Below, piece after piece: positions 1 through 5,138 of a stretch of 5,138 nucleotides of DNA (position 1 is its first letter; every line of letters begins with the position of its first letter). This DNA comes from Burkholderiales bacterium (GTDB taxonomy: Bacteria > Pseudomonadota > Gammaproteobacteria > Burkholderiales > Burkholderiaceae_C). The position numbers and the translations under genes were made by a program. The stretch is taken from positions 1 through 5,138 of the forward strand of contig JANXTP010000161.1 of the NCBI GenBank assembly GCA_025352345.1. Direction: 5' to 3'. Under the pieces are notes generated by a model, which did not search any database, was not told where the DNA came from, and was given only the letters and a program-made list of their open reading frames with translations.

Positions 1-1
1 C

Positions 2-265
2 GAGGAAGACTTTGAGGCGCGACAAGACCGAAGCCAAGTCCGCAGCTTCGACCTCGCGCCGCGAGATCATCAAGACGACTGGTTCAGTGACACCGGGGCG
101 GAGGTCGAGACGTGGGGGCTGGGCCATTCACCTATTTTCACGTCGAATCGCGCACCGCCAATTTCGACCAAGGCGAGTTCGCAGGCGCGATTCACAGGGT
201 CTGAAGCGGGCGAGGAGCGTATCCACCCAGTCGTCGGGCGTTTGCCGGTCAGGCGATCCGGCTGA
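2..265 (+). CDS. Possible 3' end of an unrecognised upstream gene
   Basis: This frame is open from the left edge and stops at TGA 263-265, giving 87 residues of a C-terminal end with no start visible. I do not recognise a family. The first half is rich in acidic and basic residues (for example FEARQDRSQ and APRDHQDDWFSD); the second half is rich in Ser, Thr, Pro and Arg and looks unstructured. Third codon positions in the first half are mostly G or C, as expected for coding DNA here. The frame one base further on is also open to 386 but yields an Arg/Ser/Pro-rich product typical of an out-of-frame reading. No membrane segment or catalytic motif is visible. It ends 253 bp before the next gene, so it is unlikely to share that operon. 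It could also be a chance open frame. Confidence 0.35.
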   Translation, partial: EEDFEARQDRSQVRSFDLAPRDHQDDWFSDTGAEVETWGLGHSPIFTSNRAPPISTKASSQARFTGSEAGEERIHPVVGRLPVRRSG

Positions 266-382
266 CGGCGACCCAGCACGCGCGATCGTAGCTTTGTTTC
301 AGGAGATGCCACCGAACACGACCACCGCCATGCCGACCAGGGCGCCCGAGCTGCCACCGGCATCGAAATTTGCAAGAGGCTG

Positions 383-411
383 TTGATAAACACAGTATAG
401 GCTTGTAGAGT
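383..411 (+). promoter_or_regulatory. Candidate sigma-70-type promoter for the operon
   Basis: TTGATA at 383-388 matches five of six -35 consensus bases. It is followed after a 17-bp spacer by TAGAGT at 406-411, which matches four of six -10 bases. It lies where GC-rich DNA gives way to A+T-richer DNA and would leave an untranslated leader of about 100 nt before the ATG at 519. The weak -10 box makes this a tentative call, and another start site closer to the gene is possible. Confidence 0.35.
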
Positions 412-479
412 TTGGGTAGTCGCACCGCTCGTCGACGGAGGCTCACTTGGTCCTGGTATCCGATAGAACTGCATCGGTA

Positions 480-496
480 TGCTGTAAAGTGCTGTA
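480..496 (+). promoter_or_regulatory. Direct-repeat pair, candidate operator of the ribbon-helix-helix protein
   Basis: The heptamer TGCTGTA occurs at 480-486 and again, without mismatch, at 490-496, separated by AAG. The start-to-start distance is 10 bp, about one helical turn, so both copies face the same side of the DNA. Ribbon-helix-helix repressors commonly bind tandem short half-sites in their own control regions as cooperating dimers. The pair lies 22 bp before the start codon of exactly such a gene and just before its ribosome binding site. Autoregulation is inferred, not shown. Confidence 0.4.
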
Positions 497-505
497 TCAA
501 ATTTG

Positions 506-510
506 AAGGA
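506..510 (+). promoter_or_regulatory. Ribosome binding site of the ribbon-helix-helix gene
   Basis: AAGGA, extended to GAAGGA from 505, lies 8 nt before the ATG at 519. This good Shine-Dalgarno match at normal spacing fixes the start of the small gene. Confidence 0.7.
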
Positions 511-518
511 TCGAACCC

Positions 519-710
519 ATGGCTGCCCAACGAGGACGAAAGCCGACAGGTAAGCCCCGTGCTACCCGCGCCTCAGCAAGTCTGCCCCCCGAGCTCTACG
601 TCACGCTGCAGGAAATCGCGAAGCAAAAGAAAGTGTCCGTCGCCTGGGTCATCCGCGACGCGGCCGAGAAATACATCGCTGAACAGTGGCCACTGTTCGC
701 ACGAACCTAG
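519..710 (+). CDS. Ribbon-helix-helix (CopG/Arc-type) DNA-binding protein, likely operon regulator
   Basis: A complete 63-residue protein. Residues 15-22 (ATRASASL) fit the DNA-contacting beta strand. Residues 23-38 (from PPEL) form the first helix with the usual Leu/Ile spacing, and residues 39-56 (VSVAWVIRDAAEKY...) form the second, matching the fold core of CopG/Arc/MetJ-like dimeric repressors. The N-terminal tail is basic and contains RGRKP at 5-9, like the core of an AT-hook, which may add minor-groove contacts. The start is set by AAGGA 8 nt upstream. It is the first gene of a probable three-gene operon, and its TAG stop shares a base with a GTG of the methyltransferase frame. By position it stands where type II systems usually keep a helix-turn-helix controller protein, so a role in controlling expression of the methyltransferase and nuclease is inferred. 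An antitoxin-like role is less likely, since no toxin gene is adjacent. The fold call is firm; the role is not proven. Confidence 0.85.
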   Translation: MAAQRGRKPTGKPRATRASASLPPELYVTLQEIAKQKKVSVAWVIRDAAEKYIAEQWPLFART

Positions 711-721
711 TGAGCACCTTG

Positions 722-2461
722 ATGGCTACCAAAAAGACAGCGACCGACACGGAAAGAACCCACAGCGGGCGCTTCACTGAACTCGATCAAGACAAACTGC
801 GTGGCGGCTACTACACGTCATCCGAGGTGGCCGAATGGCTGTGCGCCTGGGCCATCCGCTCGCCCAGAGACCGCGTGCTTGAGCCCAGTTGCGGTGATGG
901 CGTCTTTCTGGGGGCCGCCGCAAAGCGCTTTGCCGAGCTAGGCGCACGCAGCCCGGCGATCGCCCGCCAGTTGACCGGCGTCGAAATCGTCGCAGGCGAA
1001 GCTGACCTAGCCCGTGCGCGCCTGCAAGAGCAGCTGCGCGGGCGGGCAGCGGACGTGGTCAACACGGGAGACTTTTTCGGTTGGTGGCAAGACAGCGGGC
1101 ACCCGGAGTTTGATGCCGTGATCGGCAACCCACCCTTCATTCGCTATCAGACCTTCCCGGAGCCGCATCGCAGCCTTGCCATGGCGTTGATGGTGGGACA
1201 AGGCCTGTCCCCAAATCGCCTGACCAACATTTGGGTGCCGTTCGTCGTTGCGGCGGTTGCCAGCCTGCGACCCGGTGGCCGATTAGCGTTTGTGCTACCG
1301 GCAGAACTGCTGCAGGTTACCTACGCCGCGCAGCTGCGCTCGTTTCTCACTGACCGTTTCGGTCGCATCGACATCGTCGCCTGCAATGAGCTGTTCTTCG
1401 AGAAGGCGGAACAAGAAGTTGTGCTTCTGCTGGCGGATGATTTGCTGGGGGCGGCCGACAGCGCTAATCCTTGCCGCGTGACGATGACAGAGACGCGCAC
1501 GCCAAGCGAAATCACGAGCCGCGCTCCTGCCTTGGTGTTGGCAGCCGCACAGCCGAAGACCATCCGACACGACAGCGAAAAGTGGTTGAAGTATTTCTTG
1601 TCCGAAAAAGAGATCACCTTCATGCGCGCCCTGCGTGATGCGGGCATCACCACAAACCTGTCAACACACGCCAGCGTTGATGTTGGCGTAGTGACCGGAA
1701 AGAACGAGTTTTTCGTCTTGACCAGTGCGCAGGTTGAAGAGCTGGGCTTGGAAGGCCTGACTGCACCTCTGGTGTCGCGGTCGGCGCATCTGAAGGGGGC
1801 TCGTGTTGGCAAGGCCGATTGGAATGCAATGTCGGCGGCTGGCGACCGTGTCCACCTTTTGCACCTGAAGGGAAACACTGCCAAGCCGTCGGCGGCGCTT
1901 GCCAAGTACATTCGTTTTGGCGAGGGCAATGAGGTTCACAAGGGCTACAAGTGTTCAATCCGCGAGCCCTGGTATGCAGTCCCCTCAGTGTGGACGCCTG
2001 ACGGCTTCCTGTTTCGGCAGATATACGACTTCCCGCGCGTGGTCCTGAACCAAGCAGGCGCAACTTCGACCGACACCATTCACCGACTGACCGGCAAAAA
2101 AGAGAAGCCGGAACGGATCATCGCCAACACCTACACCTGGCTCACGGCAGCGTCAGCTGAGATTGAAGGCCGCAGCTATGGCGGCGGCGTTCTTGAGCTT
2201 GAGCCCACTGAGGCCGAGCGGCTGCTGATGCCAGCAACGCTCAACGGGGCAATGCCCTTGGCTGAATGCGACAAGCTGACGCGGGCCGGTCGGCTCGATG
2301 ACGTGCTGGAAGAAAATGCGCGAATCGTGCTGATGGGGCACATGGGGTTGTCGCAAGCCGACTGCTTCGTCCTGCGCGACATCTGGATGAAGATGCGCGA
2401 CCGGCGCAATGCGCGCCGTCGCGGACGGTCGGCGGACAAGGCCGACGGTGTCGCCGCATGA
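722..2461 (+). CDS. Gamma-class adenine-N6 DNA methyltransferase (M.Eco57I/PaeR7I-like)
   Basis: A complete 579-residue enzyme expected to transfer a methyl group from S-adenosylmethionine to N6 of adenine at the system's target, shielding host DNA. Motifs appear in gamma-class order. A motif X-like segment RGGYYTSSEVAEWL spans 27-40. Motif I EPSCGDG at 54-60 binds the cofactor, and an acidic motif II GVEI has its Glu at 88. Catalytic motif IV is NPPF at 136-139, followed by IRYQ. A strand GGRLAFVLP spans 185-193. The C-terminal half is the target-recognition region and includes the family-typical GRSYGGGVLELEP at 483-495. Length is close to M.Eco57I (544) and M.PaeR7I (532). ATG at 722 is preferred, with GAG 7 nt upstream. 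GTG at 710, overlapping the preceding stop, and GTG at 686 are in frame, but 686 has no ribosome binding site. The TGA stop overlaps the next gene's ATG. All expected catalytic residues are present, so it should be active. The recognised sequence cannot be deduced. Confidence 0.93.
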   Translation: MATKKTATDTERTHSGRFTELDQDKLRGGYYTSSEVAEWLCAWAIRSPRDRVLEPSCGDGVFLGAAAKRFAELGARSPAIARQLTGVEIVAGEADLARARLQEQLRGRAADVVNTGDFFGWWQDSGHPEFDAVIGNPPFIRYQTFPEPHRSLAMALMVGQGLSPNRLTNIWVPFVVAAVASLRPGGRLAFVLPAELLQVTYAAQLRSFLTDRFGRIDIVACNELFFEKAEQEVVLLLADDLLGAADSANPCRVTMTETRTPSEITSRAPALVLAAAQPKTIRHDSEKWLKYFLSEKEITFMRALRDAGITTNLSTHASVDVGVVTGKNEFFVLTSAQVEELGLEGLTAPLVSRSAHLKGARVGKADWNAMSAAGDRVHLLHLKGNTAKPSAALAKYIRFGEGNEVHKGYKCSIREPWYAVPSVWTPDGFLFRQIYDFPRVVLNQAGATSTDTIHRLTGKKEKPERIIANTYTWLTAASAEIEGRSYGGGVLELEPTEAERLLMPATLNGAMPLAECDKLTRAGRLDDVLEENARIVLMGHMGLSQADCFVLRDIWMKMRDRRNARRRGRSADKADGVAA

Positions 2462-5138
2462 CCGTCGACGAAGCCGCCAAGACTGCCGCCCGCGCTCGCG
2501 TTGCCGAGTTGGTCAGGAGCTTCAAGGTCAACGAAGCTGACTATCTAGACGCGGCCTACAACGAAACCCAAGTCCGCACGGGCTTCGTCACGCCCTTGTT
2601 GGCGGCCTTCGGATGGGACGTGTACAACCGGCTCGATCATCCGGCGGGATTCCGCGAGGTCCTTGAAGAAGCGACTGTCGATGTTGGCGAGGCGCGGTCG
2701 AAAAAGCCGGACTATGAGTTGCGGCTCGCCCGACAACGCAAGATATTCGTCGAGGCGAAGAAGCCAAGCGTGCAGATCGACCGCAGCCGTGACTCAGCAT
2801 TCCAAACGCGCCGGTACGGCTACTCGGCGAGTCTGCCGATTTCGGTCCTGACCAACTTTCACCAGCTCGCAATCTACGACTGTCTGCCGATTCCGGCCGA
2901 GACCGACGACGCGCATGTAGCCCGGCTGCTTATCGTTCGGTACGACGAATTCGAAGCACGGTTCGATGAGCTGTGGTCGACGCTGTCGCGCGACTCAGTC
3001 TATTCCGGAGATTTTGACCGGCGCTTCGCGGTTGGCATGTCGCGGCATGGTGCCGAACAATTCGACGACCTATTCTTGCGCCAAGTCCGTTCGTGGCGCG
3101 AGCGCTTGGCCGTCGATATGCACACCAACACGCCAGGACTCAGTCCGGTGGAGTTGACCTATGCAGTTCAGCTTTTCCTGTCCCGGATCGTCTTCCTCCG
3201 CATCTGCGAAGACCGTGACATTGAGCGCTATGAGAACCTGAAGAATTTGCCAGCAGGCAGTACGTTTGATGCGCTCATGGCCGAGCTGCGGCGCGCTGAC
3301 GCGTTCTACAACTCGGGGCTCTTCCGACTGCTGGACGACGCGGCGCTCGGTGTTCGCCTGAGCGATGCCGTCCTTCATAGCGTCATCAGCGAGCTGTACT
3401 ACCCACAGAGCCCGTATACCTTCGCCGTCGTCGAAACCGAGGTCCTGGGTGAGATTTACGAGCAGTTCCTTGGCGAGGAAATCACGATCGTCGATGGTGC
3501 GGTCGCCGTTGTTCGCAAGCCCGAGGTGCGCGAAAGCGGCGGCGTCGTTCCGACTCCGCGATACATCGTCGATGCCATCATTGCGCGCACGTTGGTGCCA
3601 GCACTTCAAGGAAAGAGTCCGACGGACCTTGCGGGATTCACCGTGGCAGACATCTGCTGCGGCTCGGGAATTTTCTTACTCGGCGTATATGAGTTCCTCA
3701 TGGACCACTGTCTCGGCTGGTACTTGACCAATGGCCGGGTGGCGCATGTGGGCCACACGATCTACGAGGCCGGCGCCGGCCAGTGGCGGCTCACGTTCGA
3801 CGAAAAGCGGCGCATCCTGCAAGCGCATATTCGCGGCGTCGATATCGACGCGAACGCGGTTGAGGTGGCGCAATTTAGCTTGCTGCTCAAGCTGGTCGAG
3901 CATGAAACCAGCAACGGCCTGGCCGAGTTCGTCGCGCGTCGGCACGAGCGGGCTCTACCCGACTTGAATGGAATCGTCCGCGCGGGGAACAGCTTGGTTA
4001 GTCAGGCGGAGTGGACTGCCACCATGAACGGTGCAATGTCGGTTCCGCTGACGAAGAAGGTCAATCCGTTCGACTGGTCCAACGAGTTCGCCGCAGAAAT
4101 GCGGCATGGCGGCTTCGATGTGATCGTCGGCAATCCGCCCTATATCCGCATCCAGAACATGACGGGCTATTCGCCCGAAGAGGCCGCCTTCTATCAACGG
4201 CCAACTTCACCCTACACAACGGCGCGCCAAGACAACTTCGACAAGTACGCCCTGTTTTTCGAGCGTGCGCTGACCCTGATGCAGCCTGATGGCCGGCTGG
4301 GATTTATCACGCCACACAAGTTCATGACCATTCAGGCCGGTCGGGCGCTGCGCCGGCTGCTCACCGTAGGGCAGTTGGTCGATGAGGTGGTCCATTTCGG
4401 CGTGAAGCAGGTCTTTGGGCGCGCCGCCAGCAACTACACCTGCATCCTGGTCTTGGATCGGAGCGGCAACGAAGCGGTGCGCGTTGAGCAAGTGGCCAGC
4501 CTCGAGGCTTGGCGCTATGGCGAGCCAAGCCCGGTTACCGAACTCCCGGCGGCTAGCTTGGGCGAGGAGCCCTGGCAGTTCGCGGATACCGAAACGCGCG
4601 CGCTGTTCGCGCGGGTGCGTGCCGCGCATCCCAATCGCCTGAAAGGCGTGGCCGAAATCTTTGTTGGTGTGCAAACCAGCGCGGATGACATCTACATCTT
4701 TGAGGCGGCTGCTGAAGCCGCTGCCACAGTCACCCTACGCTGGAACGACCGCGACTGGCCAATTGAACGCGCCATCCTGAGGCCCTGCCTGCATGACGTG
4801 ACGCTCCAAGCGTATGCACGCCCTGAGCCCAATGCGTGGATGATCTTCCCATATGAGCTGGTGGCCGGAGCTACTCGCACGGCAGCGCGCCTGATTCAGC
4901 CTGCCGACATGGCGGCACGGTTCCCCGGCTGTCTCGCCTATCTGGAAGCGCGCCGCGCCGAGCTTCAAACCCGCCACGTCTCGGGCGGCGTCGCCGCCGA
5001 GAGGCAGTTCTATCAGTTCGGCCGCTCGCAAAGTCTCGTCAAGTTCGATAGCAGCAAGATCATTCTGCCCGCGCTGTCCGTCGAGCCGCGCTACGCCTAT
5101 GACGACGCCAATATCGTCGTCACCGGTGGCGGTAACGG
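2458..5138 (+). CDS. Type IIG (Eco57I-like) fused restriction endonuclease-methyltransferase, 3' end missing
   Basis: One frame stays open from ATG 2458 to the right edge, giving 893 complete codons and no stop. Residues 36-55 (ETQVRTGF..PLLAAFGWDV) and P84-D85...E99-A-K101 match the N-terminal PD-(D/E)XK nuclease of type IIG enzymes. A helical connector follows to about 360. The methyltransferase core has GGVVPTPRYIV (361-371), motif I DICCGSG (398-404), GVDID (460-464), catalytic NPPY (559-562) and DGRLGFITP (611-619). From about 728 (LKGVAEIFVGVQTSADD) a TaqI-like specificity domain begins; the window stops in its YAYDD...GGGN segment. R.Eco57I has 997 residues, so roughly 100-200 are probably missing. 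The enzyme should cut unmodified DNA a fixed distance from its site and methylate adenine there. The ATG overlaps the methyltransferase stop as ATGA and has no clear ribosome binding site, so translation is probably coupled. A nuclease-free methyltransferase such as PglX is disfavoured by the EAK motif. Confidence 0.92.
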   Translation, partial: MTVDEAAKTAARARVAELVRSFKVNEADYLDAAYNETQVRTGFVTPLLAAFGWDVYNRLDHPAGFREVLEEATVDVGEARSKKPDYELRLARQRKIFVEAKKPSVQIDRSRDSAFQTRRYGYSASLPISVLTNFHQLAIYDCLPIPAETDDAHVARLLIVRYDEFEARFDELWSTLSRDSVYSGDFDRRFAVGMSRHGAEQFDDLFLRQVRSWRERLAVDMHTNTPGLSPVELTYAVQLFLSRIVFLRICEDRDIERYENLKNLPAGSTFDALMAELRRADAFYNSGLFRLLDDAALGVRLSDAVLHSVISELYYPQSPYTFAVVETEVLGEIYEQFLGEEITIVDGAVAVVRKPEVRESGGVVPTPRYIVDAIIARTLVPALQGKSPTDLAGFTVADICCGSGIFLLGVYEFLMDHCLGWYLTNGRVAHVGHTIYEAGAGQWRLTFDEKRRILQAHIRGVDIDANAVEVAQFSLLLKLVEHETSNGLAEFVARRHERALPDLNGIVRAGNSLVSQAEWTATMNGAMSVPLTKKVNPFDWSNEFAAEMRHGGFDVIVGNPPYIRIQNMTGYSPEEAAFYQRPTSPYTTARQDNFDKYALFFERALTLMQPDGRLGFITPHKFMTIQAGRALRRLLTVGQLVDEVVHFGVKQVFGRAASNYTCILVLDRSGNEAVRVEQVASLEAWRYGEPSPVTELPAASLGEEPWQFADTETRALFARVRAAHPNRLKGVAEIFVGVQTSADDIYIFEAAAEAAATVTLRWNDRDWPIERAILRPCLHDVTLQAYARPEPNAWMIFPYELVAGATRTAARLIQPADMAARFPGCLAYLEARRAELQTRHVSGGVAAERQFYQFGRSQSLVKFDSSKIILPALSVEPRYAYDDANIVVTGGGN

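Larger units (their letters stand above)
266..518. other. Intergenic region upstream of the restriction-modification operon
   Basis: No intact gene is seen here. Up to about 376 the DNA is very GC-rich and the minus strand holds a short coding-like stretch ending in a hydrophobic tail (see findings). From about 378 the composition becomes clearly richer in A+T, as expected for a regulatory region. The second half holds a candidate promoter (383-411), a GGAGG followed by a possible short leader frame (437-506), a pair of direct repeats (480-496) and the ribosome binding site of the small regulator gene (506-510). Confidence 0.6.

Noticed and set aside
244..269. Imperfect hairpin (GCCGGTCAG ... 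CTGACGGC) around the stop at 263-265, possible terminator
   Set aside because: The stem has a bulge and no T-run follows on either strand, so it does not meet the pattern of an intrinsic terminator.
12..386. Plus-strand open frame of 124 codons at the left edge
   Set aside because: The product is Arg/Ser/Pro-rich, typical of a frame shifted by one from the frame at 2-265, whose composition looks more protein-like. No ribosome binding site precedes its start.
460..477. Inverted repeat CCGAT ... ATCGG near the regulator gene
   Set aside because: The arms are only 5 bp with an 8-nt gap and do not extend; the nearby heptamer direct repeats are a much stronger operator candidate.
70..530. Minus-strand open frames (70-474 and 249-530) across the left region
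   Set aside because: Their starts lie in or beyond the A+T-richer leader, no ribosome binding site was found, and the translations show no recognisable fold. They overlap better-supported signals.
686..721. GTG 686 as the methyltransferase start (591 residues)
   Set aside because: It lies within the regulator gene with no ribosome binding site, and the 12 extra residues add no known motif. ATG 722 or GTG 710 fits the operon spacing better.
1321..1929. Long minus-strand open frame of about 202 codons inside the methyltransferase gene
   Set aside because: It lies opposite a gene with intact catalytic motifs, and its product is Arg/Ser-rich with no domain; it is a shadow of GC-rich coding DNA. 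The other antisense frames within 722-5138 were rejected for the same reason.
3768..3781. Perfect 14-bp palindrome GGCCGGCGCCGGCC
   Set aside because: It lies inside the fused enzyme's coding sequence over Glu/Ala/Gly codons and uses only G and C; GC-rich codon use explains it.
2458..5138. BREX (PglX) or DISARM methyltransferase
   Set aside because: The N-terminal PD...EAK nuclease motif and TaqI-like specificity domain fit type IIG, and no other BREX or DISARM component is visible.

Overview
The window comes from a GC-rich bacterium. Strong G/C preference at third codon positions, GTG/TTG alternatives to ATG and Shine-Dalgarno signals all fit a proteobacterium, though no taxonomic marker gene is present. 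It is an accessory (defence) locus: an operon for a restriction-modification system that reads left to right and runs off the right edge.

Layout. Positions 1-265 hold an unrecognised open frame that enters from the left edge and stops at 263-265; it may be the 3' end of an upstream gene. Positions 266-518 carry no convincing intact gene. This stretch turns less GC-rich after about 378 and contains a plausible promoter (383-411), a pair of 7-bp direct repeats 10 bp apart (480-496) and a good ribosome binding site (506-510). Positions 519-710 encode a 63-residue ribbon-helix-helix DNA-binding protein. Positions 722-2461 encode a complete 579-residue gamma-class adenine-N6 DNA methyltransferase of the M.Eco57I/M.PaeR7I type. 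From 2458 to the right edge runs a single uninterrupted frame of at least 893 codons. It encodes a fused restriction-and-modification enzyme of the Eco57I (type IIG) kind: an N-terminal PD-(D/E)XK nuclease, a central N6-adenine methyltransferase and a TaqI-like specificity domain. Its last part lies outside the window.

How they work together. The three genes are tightly packed (TAG/GTG overlap at 708-712, ATGA overlap at 2458-2461) and were probably transcribed and translated as one unit. The stand-alone methyltransferase, made first, would protect the host genome. The fused enzyme would cut unmodified invading DNA and can methylate by itself. The small ribbon-helix-helix protein sits where a type II system usually has a helix-turn-helix controller (C protein), and is proposed to regulate the operon through the direct repeats just upstream of its own start. 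The sequence recognised by the system cannot be read from this window. The enzyme classes are familiar; the less ordinary parts are the ribbon-helix-helix controller and the leader region in front of it.
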